A stretch of 60,000 nt of DNA from Cryptomeria japonica (taxonomy: Eukaryota; Streptophyta; Pinopsida; Cupressales; Cupressaceae), in the NCBI RefSeq assembly GCF_030272615.1, contig NC_081409.1, positions 526,740,975-526,800,974 of the forward strand, in the 5' to 3' direction. The position numbers were made by a program, and so were the translations under genes. Position 1 is the first letter of the stretch; every line of letters starts with the position of its first letter. The notes below the pieces were generated by a model. It was not told where the DNA came from. It made no database searches and was given only the letters and a program-made list of their open reading frames with translations. Positions 14,101-26,100 of the stretch are shown in pieces.

Positions 14101-17100
14101 ACTACCAAGTTCTGGGTGTTTGTGAAATTGATTACCAAGCTTTACTCATATTTCTGTGTGCTGTTGGCTATTATTCAGACCTGTTTACCCTTCATATCAG
14201 TGAAAAGTCCAATGTTTCAGACCTGCAACCACTTTTTTTTACACACTACAAGTTGAGTGTTTGTGAAATTTATTACCAGGCTGTTGTTCATTATTTCTAA
14301 GTGCTTTTGGCAGTGATTCAGACATGTTTACCCCTTATATCAGTGAAAAATCCAATGTTGCGGCCTATAATCGCTTTCATATGCATTAGCAAGTTCCGGG
14401 TGTTTGTGAAATTGAGTTGTGCTTTCCGCCCAGATCTGTTGCAGCACCTATCCCAGTGTTTTCCAAACTTCTTGTTGTAGTTAGAACTGGCATATGTAGT
14501 TCAATGTGCATAAAATTTATCAAACACTAATGCACTATTGCTGAGGTGTGTGGGCCCACAAAAAGAAATAAAAAAATGTTTTTTAAAAGCATTTGAGTTT
14601 TTTTAAAATGTGTTGGGAAAAGGGGGGCGGCTGGCTGTCCCCAGAACAGTTAGGGGACGTCACAAACGTCCCCAATCGTCCCAGGGATAAGGGGATGTCT
14701 CCTCTAAGAATCGCTGCCGTCCCTCCATTTCCAAGACGTTTCCTACTATTTTCCAGATTTTGGCGACGGCTAGGGGACGTCCCTGATACGTCCCGAAACG
14801 GGGACACCTCCAAAATGGCCGGGGATGCACCCCCAGGTTTCCTTGTTTTGAATCCAGCTATCTTCTAGCAACTCCAACTCATAAGCCATTTCACCAACAC
14901 TTCTCAACACTCTGTAAGACCCATTAAAGTGTGGTTTGTACTTTTCAACCTCTCCATTTGATGGAAGTTTGCACATAAAGCTAAAAGTACAAGAAGACCA
15001 CATCACCAACCTCAAATATTCTCTAAATGCAATGTCCATCTACATAATTTTTTCATTGATTTTGAGCGCACTGCAAGTGATCTTGAGTTTTCTTAGAATG
15101 TCTTGGCTATGTTGAACCAAGTCACTTGTTGTTGATACCCTGCTATCAATAAACACCAAATCTGTAAAAATTAGTGCGCCATATCCATATAAAGCCACAA
15201 AAGGTTGTTAGACACAATGCACCACTGAGAGGGGGGTGAATCAGTGGTTCTCAATCTTTTCCCTTTAACTATCCTATGTGTGTATACCGATAATCAAATC
15301 TAACTCAATGCAGACTTACCGGTTAGTGGCGAGACTAATCACAAATGCATTCACACATAAAGGGACATCACATAACACTACAATATACGAGAAAAACCCA
15401 AGATGGGAAAAAACCTCGATGAGAAATGTTGTTGGAGACTATTGCTCCAATCCAACCTCACAATGAATCTCCGATTACAATGTTTAGGGCACCAACCCAA
15501 GGAGCTATAACCCCTGCACCGAGCTACAACTCAGTGAATACAAAACATAATCATTTACAAATTAATAACCTTGTTACAAATGGATTTTGTAACACTTCTG
15601 CAAATCTCTCCACTGGATCTCTTGTCCAGTTCACTGTCGGTTCTCTCTCTGCCGGTTTTCCCTGTTGGTTGCCTCTTCTCTCAACTGCTTTGCTGCTCTC
15701 CACCACCGGTCTTGATAACTTAGTCAAATATCTACCATCTGATTCATGTCGGTCCTCTGCTTCCCTTCTCGGCAATCTGCTATGGCTCTTCTCTATCGAT
15801 TTAGTCACCACTGGTATACTTCTCTCACAGACTCAATTGCAGACTACCGATTCCTCACTGTTGTCGGTTGATCCTTTCAACCTAATTCTCTCTTGCATTC
15901 AGTCTCTCTTCTGATACTCGTTGAGTACTTGACTGATCTTTCCTCAAATGCAGCAACTCTCTCATTCAGCAGCTTGTTGATTGCTTTAACCTCACCAGTT
16001 AAACCTTCGCCAAAACCTATTACCGGTTGTCTACCTGCTGCTCGATCTCTATGATCCTCTATAGATAATCACACTTCATCTACTTCTCTATTCGGCCTTG
16101 TGCATCACTTGGCAACATCTCTTTCTGAGGCATCATCAAATCTGTCTTTTGCCCACATATTTGTATTCAGACATTCCCGCCAAAAGCAACATTCAAACTT
16201 AGCACCTTAGGGTTTCTTCCACTGATCACGAGGCACATCGAATCCAATCGGATCTCATTCGATCTGAGCTCCAAGACAACTATCTGCACATCACCGCCAT
16301 TAGCGTGCCTTCCAATACACGCCTTCCATCTTTAGCAATCTGTCGGCTCATCTTTTGGTCAATTGCCATAAATGGTTCAATGGTTTGCTTCACCTACTTC
16401 GATCTGTATCTAGACATCCTGCATCGATCAGTGCACTCCATGGATCTGATCTGATACGTCCTGCCTTGAGCCGCAACCCCTCTGCGACAATCACAGTCAA
16501 CATTAAATGTCAACCAACTCTGCAACATCCTCACCGTCATGGCACTTCACCAACTTCTGCAAGCTTGCCATTTCAACTCCACGTGGCATCCCTGTCGATA
16601 TCCATCTCAACTTAGACCTCTGTGTCGGTTCAGACAGGATCACTGACCAAACACACAACCGGTGTATGCTTCATACTACCAATCCCTCTTTGCCTACCGG
16701 TTAACCTTCTTGCCTTCTCCTTCCTTGTGCCGGTGGATCTTGTCAGCCCGGTCACCAACCATGTCGGTCTTCAGCAGCTCTCTTGAAGGACACATCATGT
16801 GCATCTTCAACAGACTAAGAGCACTTGACCTTTGTCTCTCTATCCACTTGGCAGTATGCCGGTATTCTCCTTATTTACCAATTTGCATGTTTTTGCCTTC
16901 ATACCGATAGTGAGCATGATATCTTCATGCCAACTTTCTCCATCCGTTTTGCATCTGTGGGAACACCACTTTCCATCTGCATATCGGTAACTCCATGTGT
17001 GCAACTGCAGAGCCTCATTTTCATTTGACTGGTTCTCTTCTCAACCGGTTTGCCAAGGAGGCAAACTCACCATCTTAACTCTTCCTTTTCTGCCTTGGTA

Positions 17101-20100
17101 GCATAACATGTCTTCTCATGCTGAACCGGTGCACATCTCTGAACATATCCTATGGAGGCTTCCTCATCTTCTAAATTAGTCATCCGGTCTATGCATCCAA
17201 TCTCCTGCCTCTGCTTACTCAAACTGTCTGATCCCGGAGAGTCATGATGTATGCCAAGTAAACTGGGATAAGCAAGGCATTACCACTAACTGGTGGGAAG
17301 GGATCTATGTCACCTGTTGGTATTAATGTGACATCCCTGAGGAGTAGATGCATCTTCAACTTGACATATGACCAGGTAGCTTTCCCATATGCCATCCTTG
17401 CTTACTGAAGCAACACATTCTCTGTCACTCTTCTCTTCATCCAATGGGAGTCCTGTTGTATAACATCCAACTCTTACTAGTGGACTGCACATGCTTCACC
17501 TCTGGTGTTGATGTGATTCTTGTAACATTCCAGTTGGCAGCCACTCAAAGCCAACACATACTTACCGGTCATCATACCATACCAACACATACTTACCGGT
17601 CATCATACCATAACAACACATGCCAACATTGACTTGTGTATCGGTAACCTGCCATACTTGGCTGACATCAATGTCACAAATACACTTCAGTCTCCCACAC
17701 CGGTTATGCTATACCGGTTGACATCAATGACAACACAATGCCAACAAAGGTATCATGTCGATGGACATGTGGTGGGTGTTGTTCTAGCAATACCCCCCAA
17801 GGTGCAGCCATTTGACCCATGTTGTTTGTTGATCTACGACATGGTTCCTTATGTACCCTTCAACCCATTTATTTACCATATTTGTCTGCCCATCTCTTTG
17901 TGGGTGGTAACTAGTATTGGGCTAAGTTACCGGTACTCCAAGTTTTCCCCCGAATCCGGGTACGATACGTGTCTGATTCGGATTTGACTTGGAATCCCTG
18001 TGGAATCGGATAGGGTTCCTCTTTTTTGCTCTTGAAACGCATCCCCGTTTTGACCCACGAATCCCGACGCATATGAGGCCGACGTGGCAATTCCATGGAG
18101 TTTTTTTGACGAATCTGCGACACGCATGAGGGGTTTTTCATTGACTTTGCGGAATGAAATCGGGTCGTTTAAAGTTTAAACCCTAAAACACATTTTTCTT
18201 GTCTTTGGCAAAGAAAAGGGCACGACGCATAGAGGAAACGGCAGAGAAAACCAGCGACGACATAGAGACAGACCAACACAGAGGTAGACGACACAGAGGT
18301 AGACCAGCGAGGGCACGACGACACACGGCACACGACACATGGCACAGAGGTAGACCAGCGACGACCAGCAGCAACGGTATGTAAAACTAAAATAAAAAAA
18401 ATTTAATTTGTTTCTATAGTTTTGTTGATGTCTTGTTTGTATTTTAATCTTCATCAATTTACTTTGTTTATTTTGTTTATGTTTATTTTCTATAGTTTTG
18501 TTTATGTATTCTTTGTAATTTTATTTGTATTTTGTATTTCAAACAAAATAAATTGAGTCTTGATATAAATTTATTAATTAATGATTTATATATTAATTTA
18601 TACAAATAATAAATATTAAATATTTAAATTTTATTTAATGTGAAAATAAAACATTAATTACAAAATAGTTTAAAATATTCATATTTAAAATAATAATTAT
18701 TAATAATACAAATCAAAATTAAATATGATTTGTAGTATTATTATTTGAAATATGAATATTTTTTTATTGTGTAATTAATATTTTATTTTCACATTAAATA
18801 AAATTTAAATATTTAATTATAAGTTACTTTCATAATTATATTTAATTATAAGTTACTTTCATTATAAGAAGTTTGTAAATATTTAAATATTGTTATAGGT
18901 TACTTTCATAATTATAATAATTTCACTTTCACTTTAAATTAAATTTAAATATTTAACATCTATAGTTTATTGTTTAATATTAAATGTTAATAATTATTTT
19001 TTAATTTGTTGTAGATAGCATAATGGCAACGACTACTAGCTCTACTCCTCAACAGACTTTCAAAACCGATCCAAATTCACCCATATGTGTATATATTTAT
19101 GATTTTTAGATCTTTTTGTACGAACGTACCCAAACCCCTATCAAAAAAAATTGTCATACCGGCATACCGTACCCACATACTCGTGCCCGTGCCCATACCT
19201 GTATCGGCAACTTAGGTATTCGGGGCAAGCTCAATACTTGTCAAATAAAATAACTCCTGGCCAAATGAGCTGAGAAATTAGTTGTCCCTATCACTAACAA
19301 TACTCTTAGGCAGCCCATGCAACTAAAATACCTTCCTAAAAATAGATCAGTTAATTGATGTTCTTTAAACTATGTAGGAATGGGAAAGAAGTGTGCATAC
19401 TTGGTTTATCTATCTACGAACACATAACTATAATTCCAACCATTTACCTTTGGAAGGTATCCGATGAAGTCCATGGTATGCTCTCCCACTTCTAATTAAG
19501 AATAGGTGAGGGCTATAGTAACCCTATGGGAAAAATATGTTCTCCCTTATGCTTTTGATAGGTTATGCACTCCTTGATGTATCTAAGTACATTTGTAAGG
19601 CTAATCCAAAAGAACCTTTCCCTAATTTTACTATATGTCTTCTTGAGTCCAAGGTGTCCTACCATGGGTGCATCATACAAAGCCTCCGAAATTCTCTTTC
19701 ATCTCAGATGTAAGCAATAAAAAGAAGGAAAACTAGAATGAGTAGTAGCGGCAACTGCCTTACTACCTAGTTTATTACTCATAAAAAGTATAAGTGATTG
19801 CAACATGGAAGTCGCCCCCACTCTCGTCTCTCTCAAAAATAAGAGCTGAAATCTTGCTTCTAATTCTTCATACTACAATACTCAAACAAGCCTCACATAC
19901 TTAGGGAATCCTCAGAACCCCCTTAAGTATTTCTAAAGGTGTGGAAGTGTTTTCTTGGGCCCAAACAGAAACCTCTTCAAATTCTAGAAGTTGAAAAATT
20001 GTTCTTTCATTAAAAATTATGACTCTGCATCTATGGTAATGAAATCAGCCACATCCTGCAAAGGCAAATTTGTGTTTGGCAATGTAAGAACACATTGAAT

Positions 20101-23100
20101 GCAGTGTTTCACAAATTAGCTGCAACCATCCCTTTTTCACCACCTGTGCAAACCAGCAAATTTGCCAAAATAGAAAAAAATACCTCTGATCTTTCTGTTT
20201 CATGGGTATCATTTTACTATTTGTTCACTGAATTTCTGTTGCACCAACCAAGTGGATGGTTGTTTCAGTGGTTTCCTGTGCCAACCAAGACTTTTTGCTG
20301 CATAGAATTGTTTGATTGCTTTACTGATTTTTGTGACTAGTTTAACTTCTGTTCCTCTTGCATAATTAGAACTTTGAAAGCTTTTACGTTTGTCTGGTCA
20401 GATAATGAAGAAAATCACATATTATACACTCTCTAATCAATTTGACTTTGACTTGCATTAAATTATGTGCAATAATCATAGTTTGCACATCTCTCATACC
20501 TGGACAAAGTTTGATCTGGACTGCCCATTTCATTCAAGACCAATTTGTTATTTTTTATAGTTTCATTAACTAGGTTTTACATCAAATTAGAAAAGAAGAA
20601 AACATAATTGTTCATGAATATATTTTGTGTAGATAACTTGATAATGATTTTGCATTCTGAACTATCAAGATTCCTTTGTTTCTATTGAATGACTAAAAAA
20701 CGACACACTTCAGATTTCCAGATAAACTTGTTTTTATGCTGGCTTGTTTGTATTCTTCATGGGTGTGGCTCTTAGTCCCTCTTCGATCCCATGGAGCCTT
20801 CTCATTGCTTCTTTGGTCTTCACGAAAGCTCTTGCAGTACATTAGTTAGGTCACAAAGTTCAGATTGTATATATAAAATTCATGTGTAGATGGTTTAGAG
20901 CTAACATAATATCACTAATATTTATCATGTATAATCTAACAAAATGTGAATTCTATAATATGGTTTTATAATAAATGCCTTCTATATGAATAACTGAAAT
21001 TTCCTATATTTTTAAATTTTCCCCTTTTCTATATGGCATCCTGCTGTCCCCTAAAAAAAAGGCCTCTTAATCCCTACCATTCCAGAAATGCGTCCTGCTG
21101 TCTTCTGTCATCCCTGTTCCAGAAATGCCACAGAGCATAGCTTGTAATGCAATAGTAGATGAAATATAATGCTTGGAAACCAAAGGAAAGGAAAAGTAAA
21201 TAGAATACATTCTAGTCAGATGTGCTTGTGTCAGCAGTTTCAATGCCTCCACTCTGAAACGAGAAATGATAGAAAACAACCAAACAATAAACCTTTACGA
21301 AACCCCCTGTTACACAACCAGTTAATTACATGGAAAATTTATACACAGTTTTTATACAAAAGTGATTTAAAATTCATGAATACACAATATGAAAAAATAT
21401 GACTCATAATTAGTTGTTTTGCCAGAGGAAATATGCTATGACTCACAGAAAGGAGGAATCATGCCCCCATATATCTCTAACTTCCAAAACCATACTAGTT
21501 AGGCTTCCACCTATTCAAAACTATATTGATGTACACACAACTAAAACAAATAATTCATCCAAAACAATATCTACATTACCTCCACGAATATTAAACCAAC
21601 TTTCGGTCAAAGAATGTTGCACTATGAACACAGGATTATTTAAAGAATTAACTAGCAATTATGTTCATACTTTAAGAACATGTCTGCTACCTATGAGGAA
21701 TAAGAAGGGATAAATCTAAAAAAATACATTTTCAATGACCACAGTGACTAGTATTATCCATGCACATAAATTACTTTACTCATCAAAACTAGCCCATATT
21801 GCCTCAACAAATATCAGATAAAGCTCAATATCAGAGAGCAAAATTTGACAAAGAAATAGTGTATTCTAAGCCATACTTACAGACAATGACAGAGACTGCT
21901 GCGTATCATCTTTCTCTGTAATTTTTATTGAAGAGACTTTAACCAGTGATTCAATATCAGGCCTGCTAGCAAACAATGAAATAAAGTTAAACAATCAATC
22001 ATTTACACAAATTGTTTTAGAAAATATCATTCAAATTCATTCCAAAATTACATTTACTGTTCCATGATGGTTTTGGATGAGAAAAAAGTCCTAGAAATCT
22101 TCAAACCCGTTTGCTCTTGTTCATTATTTGAGAATGCTAAAAAATAAATGCTCTATACTTCATATTTCAATTTACAAAATTGAAAATACAGCTTTCTTGT
22201 GCTTTTAGATTATACAAAGATCTAGTATCTACTCCACACTTCAATTTACAAGAAAAGCCATACTGACAACTAAAATGCAGACTTGTTAATGGCTTTTCTT
22301 GGTAACATAAGTTTTAATTTTCTCAGAAGTTTCCCTCAGGATGCAACACATTTGATTAGAAGGCATGTCTTAGTACCCACATTCTATGCGTCTTGCTTTC
22401 AGGAAGTGTTCTTGATGGGACCATTAAAGGAAGACAAACACTGATAACATACCCATTAAAAACAAACAGTTCAACTCAAAAAAATCATCAAGTAACCCAA
22501 GCATTCAAGTTTAATACATTACAACCCTTAGAAGATTAAATCAGAAGTTCAAACCAAGAATCAGCCACATGTTAATATGAATAAACAACCCATCTTTGGA
22601 GGAGTCAATTTAGAGACACTTCCACAATGTATTGATCCAGACAAGCAAACATAACTAGGGCCTATACCTCAACCTGTTCACTTACACTATGTAATGCTTA
22701 TCACACTGATGTTGAACAATTTCAGCTTGGATAGAGCAACCCTTGGTAAATTGCTACCAAACAAATCATAAAAATGAAAAGAATTTGCAGGAAGACATAT
22801 TGTGTTAATTATTCTCGATAAATTGTGTAAAAACTATTAATCTTTTGTCTAGTATTTCAATGAGCTGCCTCACTCATCATAAGAGAAAAAAAGATTAGTG
22901 AGCTACCCCACTCATCTGCTTATTTTAGCTCTCCAGTGACTTGCATATGGAATAATAAGTTTTTAAAAAATCTCAGTTAAAAGCAATTGCAACCTACTTA
23001 AGGCATAAAAGAAGCTTTAAATGCTACCAAAACTTCTAATGTCCCACACAAGAGTATCCATAAGTGATAACTAATCTTGAGGTAGATTACCAGAGTGCCA

Positions 23101-26100
23101 CAGCCTACTCAGTCTCAAAGCAGGTGAAGTGGATCTGCTTTGTTTCAGAACTGAAAGCCTTCCACCTGTCTAGAGACCTGGTCACAAAAAAGCATGCATG
23201 TAACTCTGTTTTTTCTTGGCTATTAGAGGCTCGTCAATCCTGAAAATTGGGAGAGACTCTTGAGGATACATCCTACTTCATCTAAGGTACTTCTAACCTG
23301 GCACCCTTAACCCTGGACATCCACTATGAACATCTTCAAATCCTGCTTGGGCGCTTTGGCAATGATGGATGATGATGGCATTAGACTTTAGTTCTTCTAA
23401 TTGAAGCTCTACTGCATAGTCACAGACCTATGACAATATTGGTCTCCTGCTTGATCTTCATCAGCTCTGTGTCTTTGAGGAGTATTTCTTTTACAGTGCT
23501 GACAATACTTTGACTATGACTTTGTCTTGCTTTTAGTGATTTTCCATAACCTGGGATCCTTTTACCCTAGTTCTTTGCTTTAATAATTGATTTTACATTC
23601 AGAATCGCAGTAGCCTACTTTAGTTATCCTTGGATGCTAAATAATATTTTTTTACTTCTAAAACTAAATCCTGCTTCAGCAGTATTCCCCAAATGTTCTT
23701 GTATGAATTTAGCTGTATTGTCTTCTTGTCCCAAATAGCCAAATTTGAGTCACAACCTCTGCCTTCATCTCATTAAGGATAACAGGAGAGCCTGCAGTAA
23801 GGAGGAAGGCAGTGACCAAGCTGAAAGATGGTACAGGTTTGGAGACAGAAGCCTCTCTAGCAACACCTAGGCTTTGCCCATCACCAATAGTATTGTTTTG
23901 AATGTGGTGAGAAACCCTTAATCACATATGTATCGAGAAAAAGTGCCACTCCGTTTGACTTTTGAATCTTCTGAGTCAGCTTAGTTTCATACAGCAGCTC
24001 ATTTATAGCCCAATTGAAATAAGTGAAGTTCCTACTCCAAATAGGTAAATTTACCCAAATAGTCGAAGAACCAAAGCAACTGAGTATCAATATCAATTTG
24101 AATTGCCAGTTGGTGATTGATTATTGCATTTTTGACACTGCATATTTAATATTTATCAATTGATCATTGGCATCTTGCGTAACAGATCAGTGGATCATTC
24201 CACGTCATATTGGTGATGCAAAGCCTTTGCCCTGCCTTCAATCATGTGTTAGCAAACCCATGCAGACAATAAATTGAACTCCCCATTCAGTTGTTCTCTT
24301 CAGATTTACTAACACTACACATAGGCATGCATAGTATTTAATAAGAACTACCAAGAAAATCAAAATAAGGATAAAAGGCATCAAATGAAAAATAAATGAG
24401 CATAGCAAAGGATAACTAATAAACCCCAAAATTCTCTGATTTGAATCCTTCCTATAACCCAGCAACTTCATAATTCACCTCATGAAGAAGACTGTTCCTA
24501 TCAAAAAAATATAATTCCTAACCAAAACTCCTCTCTTTATTTCCCTATAACTGCAGTCTGTTATCCCATCCAAGAACTTCACTTATGGCTGCTTAACTAC
24601 CAACAAGAAAACAAATGATCCTAAATTTGGATTTGGAAGGCAACATGCTAGAACGGTGTAAATCATGTACCCCTAAAAGCCTGCAGCTCATGGACCTGAC
24701 TCAAGTCCAACAAATAGCACCACACATCACTCTTCCATGGATTGAAAATTTCTAGACCAAGTCACTCTCTGAGTCGATTTCATTGATTTCCTCCACGGAT
24801 TGAACCGTTTTTCATTGAATATCTTCATTAACATTTGTGAGAGTATTTTTTTTACATCTCTGCAGCCTTGTTGCTCTGCCATATGGACAAATCCTATATT
24901 CTAATTTCACTATGATCTGATATGGTACAAATGGCAATCTCTTTGGCACTCATATTCAAAACACCTTTAGAGGCTTCAATAATTGATGCCAATGCACCTT
25001 GGATGTGAACCAAACAACATACAAGTGGTGTTCTTGCTGCCATCACTGAGGGAGAAATTTCTTTTCCAAATTCAGCAATAGTCTCAACAATGATAACTCA
25101 ATAGGAATAATCCAGATTTACGAAAAATATACAATAATATATCAAATCAGAAAGAGTGCTAAACTTAGTCACCTTTGTGAGAATTGTCTTAAAAAGCTTT
25201 CTTCTTCTACTTCCATATTAAAATTAGCCATTCCAAAAATAGTTATCCTTCGCTTTTACTACAATCAGCATCCTTTGTCAGGTTGAAGGCTGGTACCAAA
25301 TATTCATAGGCAAGTTGTCAACAATGCCACTCACTGGTGATAGATTTACTTTCATCTCCATGGAAAAATATTCTTTTCCCTCTTCCTTTTCATGCGTCAT
25401 GGGAGAAATATCTGCTACAACTTGGACATCAACCTCAATTTCAACCTTACAGTCTGCCTTGTCATGAATCATCATGTGAGTGTGACTCAGTATTCTCTTC
25501 TCACATTTCAAATTTCTTCACCTAGGCTCCAAATTCTTTATGTATGCTCCTATTTTATCACCATGCAATCTTCATCAGGTGCACCACCCTCTTCTAGGTA
25601 ACAACATTTCCACAATTTCCATTTGAATGAACGACCTCATCATCATCACCAAAGGAACTATTAGGAATAAAGCCAATTGGCAGATTTGTTTGAACTCCAA
25701 TAGTTTGAACAATGGACCTTCAAGAGGCAATTGAATGGCTTTCTTCATCATCACAATCACCATCACTGGCTCATCACTTTTCTGTTTCTTCCAATCCATC
25801 CGGTTTTCCATTGCGTCTTGATCTATGTCACTGCTACACAATTTTCTAAATGCAAATCCACTTCAATTGCCCTCTTTCAAACATTAACCATGTGCCTATT
25901 TTCTGCTTTTATTTTCATCTTTTCCACCTCTGTAAGCCCCTATTTGACTTCAGATATTTTGACTGTTCCATTGTCTGCCCTGTCCACTTCTAAACTTTAC
26001 TTTCTCCTCCAACTTCTCCAGCCTGGTGTTAAAATTGAACTATTTGACCAATGCAGCTCTGTTGGCCACGTCTTGAGCTATGTGCAACAAGGCACCAGGC

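Larger units (their letters stand above)
13380..14845 (-). mobile_element. Non-autonomous hAT element B with perfect 8-bp TSD
   Basis: 1466 bp flanked by identical 8-bp duplications TTTTGAAT (13372-13379 and 14846-14853), the hAT hallmark. Its left end, CTATGTTACCACGAGTTTCC, resembles the right end of the larger hAT A (29999-33206) and its right end resembles the left end of hAT A, so it lies in the opposite orientation. The right subterminal part is dense in GGGACGTC/GACGTCCC motifs, also seen in hAT A. No transposase sequence remains; the interior has a three-copy 142-bp repeat. It was inserted into a minus-strand gypsy integrase. Confidence 0.88.
17922..19215 (+). mobile_element. Non-autonomous hAT element C, deletion derivative
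   Basis: 1294 bp with terminal inverted repeats CTAAGTTACCGGTAC and CTAAGTTGCCGATAC (13 of 15 match). It has 8-bp target duplications GTATTGGG (17914-17921) and GTATTCGG (19216-19223), 7 of 8 identical. Both ends carry C- and G-rich subterminal motifs (CCCCGAATCCGGGTACG; GTACCCACATACTCGTG). The only coding trace is a 28-codon frame at 19023-19109 resembling the N-terminus of a hAT transposase. The interior is AT-rich with a long inverted repeat. It interrupts the gypsy integrase immediately after ELAP. Confidence 0.87.

Noticed and set aside
14583-14868. Overlapping frames of 76-91 codons on both strands with PPFPRRFLLFSRF-like sequence
   Set aside because: They are produced by the GC-rich GACGTC subterminal repeats of hAT B.
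15426-15914. 162-codon plus-strand frame
   Set aside because: Lies wholly inside a TSD-bounded solo LTR, Ser/Leu/Thr-rich, no recognisable family, overlapped by an opposite-strand frame.
18176-18457. Arg/Asp-rich and Cys/Val-rich frames around 18.2-18.4 kb
   Set aside because: They come from short repeats (ACGACACAGAGGTAGACC type) in the left part of hAT C, with frames open on both strands.
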